Shown here in pieces: positions 47,255-59,676 of a DNA stretch of 64,000 nucleotides (positions within the stretch are counted from its first letter, which is position 1; every line of letters starts with the position of its first letter). This DNA is from Jacaranda mimosifolia (lineage: Eukaryota > Streptophyta > Magnoliopsida > Lamiales > Bignoniaceae): assembly GCA_018894105.1 (NCBI GenBank), contig CM032129.1, positions 30,893,468-30,957,467 on the forward strand. The letters are read 5' to 3'. The notes under the pieces were generated by a model, which did not search any database, was not told the origin of the DNA, and saw only the letters and a program-made list of their open reading frames with translations. A program made the translations under genes and the position numbers.

Positions 47255-50200
47255 GCACACGGCACACCTAACCGACAACTTGGTCGTTGTTGCTTAGCTT
47301 TCAATAAATATTAAAACATCATTAAAGCGCGTGTGTACGATTTTACAGATATTCAACATTTGAATGATTACTAATTTAAGTAGCTGCAGAATACTTGATT
47401 GAAAAAAATCCAAACTAATTTTAATGGAATTGAATTCAATTTTTTTTTTTTTTTTTGGAAAATTGTTGAATACTGGGTTCATGTTTCAGGAATGGGTCCA
47501 CATAGAGAATGTGCTTGAGTTTGATCTAAAACGGATCTGCGTAGAGAAATGCTCAAGTTTGAAAATAAATAATTTAATGCCTTTATGGTTTTTTTTTTTA
47601 ATTTTTTTATATACACGCACGAATATCATGAATCAATTAAGGCTCGAACTTCTAATCTTCTACGTCATGTGAAAGACTTATTTTATTGTGTCACAGGGCA
47701 CTTAGCATGCCTTTTTGATTATGATGATGGTATTTATATTAATTAAATATTTGGTGGTTTTGATCCAATTAGACTTATGGGGTCCATATTAAATGGATTA
47801 GTTAGGTAGGCTCAGTAGCTCTTTTTAATTAATCACTACCTATTGTTGCATAAATATATTTTTTAAATATTTAAATAATATGATTCTTCTAATATTTGAA
47901 TAGAGGATGAAGATAAAACCATGTGGAGCTGGGAGGTACAGTCCTGCAAGTGTTTGTGAGAGTTATTGGACCCTTTTTTGTAAGTATTTAATAGGTTAGT
48001 GGATTTTATAAAAAGTATAATTTTAACCTTATTATTAGAATATTTTTAAAGGAGAATTCAAAAGATAAATTTGGAATATTAACAAAATTGGTATCCAAAC
48101 TACTTTCATACATCAAATTCTCTATTTTACCCTTTGAATTAAATTATCTATTTTAGTTGTTGAAATAATTTAAGTGTATTATTAGTAAAACTTCAAAAAT
48201 AACCTTCATTTGTGAGGAAAAAAATACCTTTATTTTTATAATAGTATAGAGATATAGATATTTGATCATTTCATTGGACTTTTTACTTATATGCCCTTAA
48301 GATTTTTGATTTTTTGAGGGGTATATCAAATATCTTCTTCAATTTGATTTATTTTGTCTATATTTTCACACGTTAATGTAGTTTCTCCATTGAACTAGAT
48401 AACTTAGTCTGATGCAGTGGTGGGATCATGTATTTAGTTCTCTATAAAAATAAATAAATAAATAAATTACTCAATAGTTCAATTAAAAAAATAAAAAAAT
48501 ATATTAAACAAAAAAAATTAAATGAATATTCAACGACATTTTTTTTATTCCACTCGATTCATCGACACCATGAATAATTACTAACATATATTATAGTGGC
48601 ATTTGACGCACTTTTTATTTCATTACATCTAATCTACCTATAATAATTAAATATCCTATCAATCCCTATGTATGTTAGATTATTGTTTTGGGACTAGTCT
48701 ATGGTTTCTACACTTGAATTTATGCAGCCAGTAACAATAGTCTTAATCTACTTCAATGAATTATTTCTTGTTATTTATTCCTTTGGGAAGTTATATGTGC
48801 TCAATAAAGTTGTGGTGGACCAATCATACTTGTCAAAAAGTATCAAAAGATAATGAGATACGTATAATCTTGGATTGAGTCAGAATTTTTTATTTATTTT
48901 TTAATGAATGATGAAATTCTGAATTACCAAAAATATTATATATATATATATATGTATTTCACACATATATAAAGAAGTATAATAGGGCAAAAAGAGCATT
49001 TTTAATAAGATGGAGGACAAATTTATAATTTGAGAATGATAAAAGTGTAATATTTTAAAATTTTTAATATAAAAAATAAAGTTTTAATATTTTTAGTTTG
49101 GGGCCCCTGCTCGGTCTCTGCATATGAACATTAGGGGGATTTTGTTTTTTTGCTGTTTGATTTGGCATAGCATTTTGATTTCACCTTGCTGGGGATGAAA
49201 TTAACAATATTCATATAAACTTAATATAGTTATTATTTATTAATTAAATGCAATAAAATAACAAAATAATAATGATAATCACACATTAACATGAAGTGAG
49301 ATCATTCAACCTAAATCCACTTTGGCTGATTGAACGGGCGTATTAGTACAGGTATTCTCTTTGTTAACACTTAAAAATTATTAGCATTTGCCTTCTTCTT
49401 TTTTATAAATAAAATTGATAATCTATTGGTATTTCTTATTGACAAGCTCTTAGTGGTTTTAAATTGGTGATTAATTTAATTTGCATGATCATAACCATTG
49501 GAGGATCTTTATACTGATTTTCTGAAAAAAAAATTGTAATGAATTTTTCTATTATCCTTTTTTACCACCGGCACTTGTTACAATTTCAGTTAATAAATAT
49601 TTTAAATATCACATTCAGGTTTTTGGGTTTGACTTCAACACTTTGTTTAGTTTTAAAATTTTAATAGGAAAAAATATAAAATATCGATTTTGTTTGGTAT
49701 TTTAAGGAAAAGAAGAGGATAGGAATTAAAAAATTAAACGTGATGAAGGTGTTGAATATGCAGAGAAAATCAAATAAACTTTTCTTTTATTTCCCTCACT
49801 ATTTTAGGAGGAAAATATATTTTTCTCAATTTTATAATATTTTCCCTCAAATTTTTTTTTCTTTAATATTTTCCTTACCGAATCAAATAGTCAAAATTAC
49901 TTTTCTTAATATTTTCTTTTCTTTTTCTCATCAACATTTTTATACCAAAATCATATAAGTTTCTTTTATTTTGGAGAATTTTTGTCTACTTCTTATGAAA
50001 TTAAAATTCGCGACTCATCTATTCATAAGTGTGAAAGCTTATAGTAAAACTACTTATTTGTTCAAATTTGGCTTTGCAGATGGTTAATATCATGCAAAGA
50101 AACAATGAAATAAAATTATAATTTCTAGTCAAATGTACAACTATTACTTTTCAATAGTTAATGAAGAGAAATTTGTTATTCATATTAAATATATTTTATT

Positions 50201-52461
50201 ATCCATCCTGTCATATCACATTCTATTATGCTTGTTTCGACACACCAACACAATTAGGGTATGTTTGGTTTGTTAGATATGACTTAATAAATAATTTTAT
50301 TAAGTCGTGTCAAGTGTTTAAATGTAATAAAAAAAGTTCAGAATTGATACAAAACCCGATCATTTATCCTGTATTTAATTGACAGTTAATCATACACTTG
50401 GGCCCAGATTGTATAATTCCAATTGAGAATGGAAATAAGAAATTAGGCTTATGATAATTATACCCATGCAAATTCATTACAATGGACATTATCACCTCAT
50501 TATAATGGGTATTTTAGTAAATTCATTAGATCGATTATTTAAACCTTGCATTGAAATAAGGAATTGATGAAATAAATACATATTCAAAATGTGTAATTCT
50601 AGTCACAAACACAGTATTATATTATTTTCAAAAGTATAATATCATCGTATCATTATAATTTTATCAATCCTATCTATATATTCATACATGCCCTTACTAG
50701 TTTATTTTCTGAAATAATGCAACCGTTAAATAGTGATAAAGGCCAAATTTGATTATTTTTTGAAATAAACTTTTTGGCCATGCAATTCATTTATATAAAT
50801 TAAGATATATTGTAAATTATTAATTGGAATATGATGGCATTATACAATAAAATTTTCACATCATCCTATATGATTTAATTATTTATTACTCATTAAATAT
50901 ATATTAATAAATCTTACATAAAATCTTCCATCACGATAATATCTGCACTCACAAACACACTTAGGGAAGACTGGAAAAATAAATAAATAAATAAATAAAT
51001 CCAACAAATACAATTAGATGCTTAAATTAGAATATGATTATAAAAAAATAAAAAAATACATCATCAAAAATAAAATAACATGAATTGAATTAATTAACAC
51101 AATACTTGTACTGCCTTTTATAAATCTTTAACCTAAGAGGTGTCCATTTCTTATTTGAGCCAAAGACAAATCTAATTTGGATTGCACTTCTAAATTTATT
51201 TAGATTTAAATACTATATGAATTATGATTCCAATCTTACCTAAACTCAAATATAAATAGTTATGTATAGGTCAAATTCATCTTTATTTGTAACTTCCACA
51301 TCATTAAATAACTCGACTTATGAATCAAAATTAAATACTATTAATACTATAAATTTAAATAGGTGGCATGATACAATAACCAACCTACTACTTATTAGAT
51401 CTTTGGGTCACCCTTGAAAAATCTTAATGAACAAGGCGCCCCCGACATTCAGTGTAATTTTATTTGCACTTTTAAGTGTTTTTTAATTTATCCAAATGTA
51501 CATTGGAAGTTCATTATGATTGAAACTCCTAACTTCTCATATTATGTGAGAGACTTATGTTATTCAGTCACATATAAAAAATGACATTTTATATCCAATT
51601 TGTAGATACACACTCCTACATTATTCAATTGGGACGAGTAGAAAACTCCTACTCCACCCGTACTGAAATATTTATCTATATGTTATTTATATATATATAT
51701 ATTTAAAATTTTAACAAAAAATTATATGATTATTTAATATTGAAAGTAATTCTTTTAGTCTCATAACATGGTACCTGAAAGTATTTATCCTTTTAGTATG
51801 TAATATGTGGATTTTTAACTTTTTTGTTGTTTAATTTAACTAAATTGATTTGCACTACTATGCAACTTTGAGTTTAATTAAATATTTCATGTTGATTTTA
51901 TTTTAAAATAATGCATATTTTAAAAGTCAATTATATGATATCTAATTAAATTATAGGATTCTATTAATTATATAATATATATTATTTAATAAATTTTATA
52001 ATTAGGTGTGTGTAAAATTAGTTAAAATTCAAAATTTACATATACTTACATTTCAAAATTTACATATACCTATATTTTAAAATTTCAGTGGCCTATAATC
52101 CAATTGCACCAAGTCTTCCTTATTATGTAGGAGGTCTTGTATTCGACCCAAATGGAAGTCTTTGTGTGCACCTTATGTGTGCCTCTTGGTTGTGGTCTTA
52201 TGGAGTTTGTACTTCCATTTTCTTTGATTTGATATTTGTATTCTATTAATTTATTGTAAAACTAATTTTCTTAATTTGATAATTGAATTTATAGATTTAT
52301 TGTAAAGAATATTCTCTCTAAAAAAAATAGAATATTATTTTACTCATAAAATCCATGTAACTGATAAAAACAAATTTGGAGACCATTGAACATTTGTGGG
52401 ATGAATTGAGGCTAAGTGAAAACCCGCCCGAATCTACGTCATTGTCGTGCCTACCACAGAT
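47255..52461. other. Gene desert, AT-rich
   Basis: No gene or RNA recognised in 5.2 kb. Simple tracts: T-run at about 47440-47456, (TA)n at about 48938-48953, (AAAT)n at about 50974-51000. A dispersed repeat lies at 48085-48260. Confidence 0.5.
48085..48260. repeat. Dispersed repeat, copy A
   Basis: It shares GGTATCCAAACTA, TCAAATTCTCTATTTTACCC and TTTTAGTTGTTGAAATA with 58748-58940 (TAGTATCCAAACTA, TTAAATTCTCCAATTTATCC, TTTTTGTTGTTGGAATA). Family unknown; the boundaries are where similarity fades by eye. Confidence 0.6.
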
Positions 52462-52886
52462 TATGGATGTAAACGAGTCGAGCCGAGCCCAAATATGGCA
52501 AGCTCAAGCTCGGCTCATTAAATAAATGAAGGTTTGGACGAGCTTTATCGAGTCGACTCGATAAGGCTTGTCACAAGTTAGCAAAAGAACTCGATTTGTA
52601 TAAGTTAGGATGAACTCGAGCTCCTATATGTTAGGATTAATTCGAGCTCATTTAAGTTTAAAATAAAATCTATAATTATAATTTTTTCAAAAAATTTGTT
52701 ATTTTCTTAAAAATAACAAACAAATTATCATTATTATCATCATGGACTTTATTATATATAAAAAATATAGAAAAGCTTGTTTACGCTCGCAAGCTTTTCG
52801 AATGGAATATTATTGAGTTCGATTCGACTTGTTTAACTGACGAGCTTAAATTATTCGCGAATCGTCTCGTCTCATTTACACTCTTA
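52462..52886. mobile_element. hAT-type MITE, 425 bp
   Basis: The ends read TATGGATGTAAACGAG and, on the other strand, TAAGAGTGTAAATGAG. The flanks CCACAGAT (52454-52461) and CCACATAT (52887-52894) match at 7 of 8. Same subfamily as 18187-18639. Confidence 0.87.
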
Positions 52887-52894
52887 CCACATAT

Positions 52895-53957
52895 CTTAGT
52901 ATTTGCAGTTTTAAGTTATGAACTGTCATTATTTATTTAAACAGGAAAAAAAAAAAAAAAAATCCTCACGGCCAGGCGGCCAGCGTAGATATTTCTCGGA
53001 GGGTCCCACTAAATGCTGCTGCCTCCGTTGCTGTAAGCAGTATGTGAATATTATCCCCTCAATCATAAATTCCCTGCTGCTTAGCTGGGACGTTCCCCTT
53101 CTTTGACTCTCTGATTATTCAAAAAGTGGAGCTGTTTCATACATGGAATGACTAGATTGCCCTTCAACAAAATAAATCTAAAATGTCATGCAGGCTGGAA
53201 CATGTATTCTTTGCAGTATTTTTCCCCCCTCCTTCGACATAATTATTTTTCCAAACATACAAGTTTGCTAGTTAGAAGTTAGAAAAAGCACTACAAAACC
53301 TAAGGGGGCGTTTGTTTTCATTTTCAGAAGCTATTTTTATTTTCTTCTAAAAATAAAAATAGAAAACTATCATTATTTATATTGTTTTCTCAAATATTTT
53401 TATTTTTAAAATATTATTTATTATATTATCTCTCCATTTTCAACCCCTATCATCGCTTTAATTATTTTTTATCTTTTCAATATTTTTCATACACTGTTCA
53501 CAACAAAAATATTATAAATTTAAATTATAATATTATTTATTTCAAACAATTACACATCATATTATCAGTTTAAATTTAAAAACCACATAACTTTTAATAT
53601 AAAATACCCAACATCCAAATACATATTATTTTCATACCTATAATTTTCTATAACACATTCAAATAAAACTTCATTTTCAAATTCAACTATTCTAACTAAC
53701 TTTTCAATATACATTTTCACCAAGAAATGAAACTAATCGGCTCTAACAAATTCATGGTATCATCTTTTATTAGCAGCATTGACATATTTAACACATCTTT
53801 TTGAAGTTTTAACTAAAATAAAAAATTATTTATGTTTTTATGATAATATATATTTTTGTCCCAATATCATGTATTCCACTTGATTGGAAACAGGGCTTTA
53901 GATAAAGGTGAAAGAAATATATTTTGAGAATAGTAAAAAAATTATTTTAATAAATTT
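52895..53957. other. Intergenic with a short GC-richer island
   Basis: About 52965-53110 is clearly less AT-rich than its surroundings, with no recognised coding or RNA feature. The phrase GGGGGCGTTTGTTTTCATTT near 53305 resembles the left end of a MITE, but no right end was found. Confidence 0.5.
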
Positions 53958-54282
53958 TGGTATGTTTGTTTATGTTTTGGGAGAAAATAAATTTTACTAT
54001 AGTAGTAAAAAATTAATGCTTTTTTGTTGGTTTTTTTGTTGTTGTGAAAATAGCATTGAGTGATTTTTTTTATTGTTAGAATAATAATAAAATATGTATG
54101 ATATATATAAATATAATATGTATATATATATTGAAAAATAATTTTTTTTTGGAGATAATAAAAGATTGAAGTGGGTGTTTTGGGAAATTTAATTTAGCAT
54201 TTTGGAGAGAAAATTTTGGTATGTTTAGTTTATATCTTGGAAAAACAAAATTGTTTTCCCAAAACATAACCAAACATAGCCA
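53958..54282. mobile_element. Tourist-like MITE, about 325 bp
   Basis: The left end TGGTATGTTTGTTTATGTTT pairs with the right end, read on the other strand as TGGCTATGTTTGGTTATGTT. A second TTTTGGTATGTTTAGTTTAT phrase near 54210 is an internal repeat. No clear 3-bp target duplication, so the ends are approximate. Confidence 0.65.
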
Positions 54283-54715
54283 TACAGTTTTAATATATTT
54301 TGTAAAATAATGCTATGAAAAAAGAATTTTCATTTTAAGAAATAAGATTTATTTTGGACATCCCAAAAAGAAATTTCATATGCTCATCTCATGACATTAA
54401 TTTATTAGTAGTACATTTAATATTCTTAAATTTGAGATGATCGATTTCAACTTTTATAAATTATATTGAATTCTATTCTCTTAAAATATTTTTTAATAAG
54501 AAGAAAAATACTAAACATATCAATGTAGTCCTTGAAACTACTTTAGATTACTCTAGATTTCACACTCTTTCCTTTTCAAAATGCCCCCAATTCGGATTCC
54601 TATGGTAACATTCAAGGTGGGTTGCTGCATTAGTCGTCCCTTTCCTGCCTTTTTACTTATAAAATAAATAAAAAAAAACCCCAGTCCCTAAATCCTATTC
54701 TCATTCCCTCACGTA

Positions 54716-54746
<31 letters not shown>

Positions 54747-55198
54747 CTTCCCCACCCATTATAATTATACATACAAAAGAATAATAAAAAAAAAAACATT
54801 TTCAATTTGACAACCAACAAAAAGAATTTATTATTTGACACGTACAACATAATTTTTTTTTATTTCAAACTAAAATAAAATACATTATTTTCTTCAAAAA
54901 AACCTCCAACCATTCCTAGAATAGAACTAAACATATATCGCATTTTCCAATTTATTTTTCAAAATATATCTTCTTAAAATATATTTTTTTCTCAAAGCAA
55001 CCAAAAGAATATCATACAAAGTCTCAATTCTTAATGATGTTATGCGGATGAATTTAGTGCTTGTGGTAATTGTATAAATGTAAAGTATATTCATGATTAA
55101 ATAAAAGAATTTGAAAATGATACATCGAATGGAGATAGATAAAAAACAAAAAAAAAAAAAAAGGAAAAAAAAAAGGGCCACTCTTCCTTCCTTCTCAC
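54283..55198. other. Intergenic, nothing recognised
   Basis: It contains a (GT)n(AT)n microsatellite at about 54716-54746 and A-rich tracts. Confidence 0.5.
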
Positions 55199-55830
55199 TA
55201 GGGCTGTCAATGGATCGGATTTTAATCCGAATTCGATCCGATTAAAATATTGGATGGATCATATCCAATTATAAATATTCAAAATTCGAAATAAGTGGAT
55301 CGGATATGGAATTAAATAATTCGATCTGTTAAAGATCCGAATCCGAACCTTAATATTTTTTTATTAAATTAATACTTTTATATATAATATTAATAAATAT
55401 TTTAAAATAAAATATATGTATTATATTAACCTAATATATATATTAACGTCTATACTACACTATTAATATTGAATTTTTAACCTAAAAAATAAGATGAATA
55501 TTGATTAAATGTCGAATATAATAATATATAATAGTTCATCTATACATTAATATAATGTGAAAAATGAGTTTAGTATTCAAATATTTAACTTTTGGACTAA
55601 TATATAATAAAAATTTGTTAAAAATTCAAATATGACATATATTTATTTTATAAATACAATATTTTTATAAAATTTGAAAGGAAAAAAAAAGGGAAAGAAA
55701 AAAAAATGAATTGGGTCGAATTTTTTAATCGGACTTCGAATATCCATTGAATTCGGATCTGAATTTTGTTTATCGGAATCGGATTCGAATATGACAGATT
55801 CGATCCAAATCCGATCAGTTGACAGCCCTA
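55199..55830. mobile_element. hAT-type MITE in lectin-kinase promoter, 632 bp
   Basis: Inverted ends TAGGGCTGTCAA are perfect over at least 12 bp, with a perfect 8-bp duplication CTTCTCAC (55191-55198 and 55831-55838). Subterminal blocks of the GGATCGGATTTTAATCCGAA type are self-complementary. It ends 217 bp upstream of the lectin receptor kinase ATG. Confidence 0.94.
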
Positions 55831-56047
55831 CTTCTCACTCACCAATAGAGAAAAAGAAAATAAAATAATAATTAAAAACTTTTTAAAAAATTAACGGCAA
55901 AAATGTAAATCCAACGTTTACCAAATCAACAGGCTAACATGGCGGGCTGGCGGCATGACCTTTTGTTTCCCCCTTTGAATATCTTTCTTCTCCCATGCCA
56001 CATATAATCTCCAGTATCGTAATCTCTTTCTATCAGCACAGCTGCAA

Positions 56048-58093
56048 ATGAAGAATCATAAAAACCAACTTTTGCTTTGCATCCTGGCCGCAATTTTCAC
56101 CATCCAATTCACTTCCGCCGTCGATTTCCTCTTCAATGGCTTCGATTCCTCCGACGTATCGCTCTTGGGCAACGCCACAATCGAATCCCGCATTCTAACA
56201 CTCACCAAAGACGCCGGTTTCGCCATTGGCCGTGCTCTTTACCCCTCAAGGATCCCCACAAAACAACCCAATACTTCATTCGTACTTCCCTTTTCAACCT
56301 CCTTCATTTTCGCCATGGCGCCTTATAAGGGCAGGCTCCCCGGACACGGGATAGTCTTCTTGTTTGCGCCGCATAACGGAATCCAAGGTTCACATTCATC
56401 GCAACATTTGGGCTTTTTAAATTTCACCAACAATGGGAATTCCAGTAATCATGTATTCGGGGTTGAATTGGATGTTTTTAGAAACCAAGAGTTCGATGAT
56501 ATTAATGATAATCATGTGGGAGTTGATGTTAATTCACTCAACTCCGTAAGCGCTTATGAAGCGGGCTATTGGGCTGATGAGAAATCATTCAAGAAATTGG
56601 TGCTCAATAATGGGAAAACTTACCAAGTTTGGATTGATTACGCTGATGGTATAGTTAATGTTACCATGGCGCCTGTGGGTATGAAAAGGCCTCAACAACA
56701 TTTGCTGAGTGTTTCTCTTGACCTATCGCAGGTTTTTGAGGATGAAATGTATGTGGGATTTACTGCGTCTACTGGAGATATGATTCAAAGTCACAAGATT
56801 TTAGCTTGGAGTTTTAGCAACACAAATTCTTCACTAAGCGAAGAATTGATCACTAAGGGTTTGCAGTCGTTTGAGCTTCCCAAGACTCCAATTCATAGAA
56901 CCAAAGGTTTTATTGCAGGTGTGACGGCTGGGATTTTGGTTTTTACCATTATTTGTTCCATTGTTGCTTTCTTGTTTGTCAGAAGGAATAGGAGAATGAG
57001 AAAAGAGAGGGAGGAAATGGAAGACTGGGAATTGGAGTATTGGCCCCATAGAATTAGTTATCAAGAAATTGCGTCAGCAACTAAGGGCTTTGCAGATGAA
57101 AATGTAATTGGAATTGGAGGAAATGGGAAAGTCTATAAAGGGGTATTGCCTGGAGGATCAGAGGTAGCCGTGAAGCGAATTTCTCATGAAAACAGAGAAG
57201 GGATAAGAGCATTCTTGGCTGAAATATCAAGCCTTGGAAGAGTGAAGCACCGAAATTTGGTTGGATTAAGAGGATGGTGCAAGAAAGACAAGGGCAGCCT
57301 AATTTTGGTATATGATTACATGGAAAATGGAAGTCTTGACAAGAAAGTGTTTGGATGTGAAGAAAGCAATATGCTGAGTTGTGGAGAAAGGATAAGAATT
57401 CTAAAGCAAGTGGCCTCAGGAATCCACTATTTGCACGAGGGATGGGAGGCGAAAGTGTTGCATAGGGACATTAAAGCCAGCAATGTTTTACTTGATAAAG
57501 AGATGAATGCACGTCTGGGGGATTTTGGGCTAGCCAGGACTTATGATCATGATAAGACGGCCGGGACGACACGTGTAGTAGGAACCATTGGGTACTTAGC
57601 ACCAGAGATTGTGAGGAGTGGCCGGGCGTCAACACGAAGTGATGTTTTTGGCTATGGAGTCTTGCTTTTGGAGGTCATGTGTGGGAGAAGACCAATTGAA
57701 GAAGGGAAGCCACCGTTGGTAGATTGGGTGTGGCAATATTTGAGGAGAGGGGAATTGGTTAGTGTGGTTGATGCAAGGTTAAAGGATAGAGCAGAGATGG
57801 ATGAAGAGGAAGTGGAAAGAGTGCTTCATTTAGGATTGTTGTGTGTGCATCCTGATCCTAAATCTAGGCCAACAATGAGGCAGGTAGTGAAGTTGTTTGA
57901 GGGGAAGAATGAATCTGAAGGGGAAGAGATGGATATTTACCTCCTAGAGAAGATGAAAAATAAGGAAATTTTGTCCATGCATAGGCAGATTGGCAATGGT
58001 TTTGGTATGCATCCTACATTTTATGAGATTAGAGAGGGATTGTCTTCTTCCATGTCACTTTCTTGGAGTGATAGTATTGTAGAGGGTAGATGA
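56048..58093 (+). CDS. L-type lectin receptor kinase (LecRK-VII-like)
   Basis: An intronless 681-residue plasma-membrane receptor kinase of normal family length. The signal peptide covers about residues 1-24 (cleavage near FTSA|VDF). The legume-lectin domain spans about 25-265 (VDFLFNGFDSSD, FGVELDVFRN, DNHVGVDVNS). One transmembrane helix lies near 288-311, followed by RRNRR. The kinase domain is about 345-620: loop GIGGNGKVYKG, lysine in VAVKR, HRDIKASN (RD-type, active Asp), DFGLAR and APE are all intact, so it should be catalytically active. The sequence is closest in my recollection to clade VII (VII.1/VII.2). LecRKs sense extracellular ligands in defence and development; the ligand here is unknown. 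A TATA-like TATAAT lies at 56003-56008. Confidence 0.96.
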   Translation: MKNHKNQLLLCILAAIFTIQFTSAVDFLFNGFDSSDVSLLGNATIESRILTLTKDAGFAIGRALYPSRIPTKQPNTSFVLPFSTSFIFAMAPYKGRLPGHGIVFLFAPHNGIQGSHSSQHLGFLNFTNNGNSSNHVFGVELDVFRNQEFDDINDNHVGVDVNSLNSVSAYEAGYWADEKSFKKLVLNNGKTYQVWIDYADGIVNVTMAPVGMKRPQQHLLSVSLDLSQVFEDEMYVGFTASTGDMIQSHKILAWSFSNTNSSLSEELITKGLQSFELPKTPIHRTKGFIAGVTAGILVFTIICSIVAFLFVRRNRRMRKEREEMEDWELEYWPHRISYQEIASATKGFADENVIGIGGNGKVYKGVLPGGSEVAVKRISHENREGIRAFLAEISSLGRVKHRNLVGLRGWCKKDKGSLILVYDYMENGSLDKKVFGCEESNMLSCGERIRILKQVASGIHYLHEGWEAKVLHRDIKASNVLLDKEMNARLGDFGLARTYDHDKTAGTTRVVGTIGYLAPEIVRSGRASTRSDVFGYGVLLLEVMCGRRPIEEGKPPLVDWVWQYLRRGELVSVVDARLKDRAEMDEEEVERVLHLGLLCVHPDPKSRPTMRQVVKLFEGKNESEGEEMDIYLLEKMKNKEILSMHRQIGNGFGMHPTFYEIREGLSSSMSLSWSDSIVEGR

Positions 58094-59092
58094 GTTTTCA
58101 TACAAATTATGTAGTGATTGTAGATTGTAGTTGTTGTGTATTATTGGTAGAGCTAAAATTAGCTTCAAAACAGAGTATTTTACAATCATATATGTACATG
58201 AAACCTATATCTTAAGTATGAGTTATCACAATGCATATTTTTCGTTGGCTTGAAAGATTTATGGGGTAGTTCTTACTGGGGCTTATGCATTCTGTTAAAG
58301 CCGAATGGTTCGAACGGTTTAGTTGGTTAATCGAAAATTTTAATGTTTTAAAAATTATAACTGAAAATCGAATCGAACTAGTTCAGTTCGATTTTTAACC
58401 AAAAAAATCGGTTTGGTATTGGTTACACCGAAATAGGGAAAAAATATATATTTCTTGTACAAAAAAAGTGTGATAAAAGTTTGTTTGATAAAAGTAAGTT
58501 TGTTTAATAAAAAATTTGAATTGGGATAGTTGTTCTTTTAGTACTAAAAAATTACTTTATAAAAGTATATTGATAAAAAATATTTATTTTTAAATGAAAA
58601 TATTAAATTAGATTACTCTTTTTTGTATATTGAAAATATTTGTTTTGATAAAATTATAATTTATCTATTCAAAATAAATACATTTAAGATATTATAAATT
58701 TAAGAAGATAAATAAATATTTTAATTATTTTATGTTATAAACATTTTAGTATCCAAACTATCCTTCTTTTTTATTTTTTTTTGTATTCAAACTATAGGTT
58801 TTTTATGTTAAATTCTCCAATTTATCCTTCAAATTATATTGCCAATTTTTGTTGTTGGAATATTTAGAAGGACAAATTATATAAATGAACAAAAATAACT
58901 TCTATTTTAGATACAAAACGGAACTTTGTTTTTATAATAATATAGATAAAATCTTTATTGGCTAGCAGATGCAATATACTACTAGTACTATCACAGAAAT
59001 AATCGAATAGGATTCAATCTCTTATCCCTCAGTTTGTAATTTAAATTGAAATTTCAATTTTACTCATCAACAAATCCTATAATATATAAAAG
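58094..59092. other. Region between LecRK and LTR element
   Basis: The start is the LecRK 3' UTR. About 58300-58440 is a remnant rich in CGGTTT/AATCGA phrases (for example ATCGGTTTGGTATTGGTTAC), like the subterminal parts of hAT-type MITEs, without closed ends. The dispersed repeat copy B is at 58748-58940. Confidence 0.55.
58748..58940. repeat. Dispersed repeat, copy B
   Basis: Partner of 48085-48260; see the shared phrases listed there. Confidence 0.55.
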
Positions 59093-59676
59093 TGATGGGT
59101 GTCGAATTCAACAAAAATAAATGCCTACTCTAGAAATATGATTTGTAATCAGTGGAAGTAGGGTCTTATTCCACAGGGACTGGTAAGTTTTGTTTCTTTC
59201 AATTTTATTGAATAAAATAAAATAGAATGGGGAGAATTTTTATGAAACGGAAGACTAAAATCTTAAAAGTAAATAAATCACAAATAAAAATAAGAAATCA
59301 ATATGAATGGAATCTAGTTTAACGTAAAATCTCAGTTTGGCTTACAGATCTGATCATTGATGCAAAGATTAATTCCTCTTTTCTTGAATAGATGGGTTAT
59401 AATTACTCGAATGCACTTGAAATAAAAATTAAAATATTCCAGGAATATACAACTGCCAAAACATGTCCGCACTTGAATTATTTCCTTCTTTCATTTCTCA
59501 TATCCTCGAGAATGTAATCTTTGCTCCAAACATGTCAAATGCTCGATTTTCAACTACATAGGCTCGAATATTCAATTTGCTTCACAAAATATAAAATGAA
59601 AGTTAAAACCCGACAATTAAGCATTTTTACTATTAATCACAAGGGAAAATTATACGAATAAAAGGACAAAAATGCA
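59093..59676 (-). repeat. 3' LTR (right boundary tentative)
   Basis: It matches 63745-64000 closely over the 256 bp that can be compared (for example GCCTACTCTAGAAATATGAT, TTCCACAGGGACTGGTAAGT). The boundary at 59676 is inferred from a CA end followed by a C-rich tract (59690-59695) that would be the polypurine tract on the minus strand. Confidence 0.6.

Noticed and set aside
49740..49958. Phe/Ile-rich 72-codon frame as a membrane protein
   Set aside because: Explained by T-rich sequence; no start context or conservation seen.
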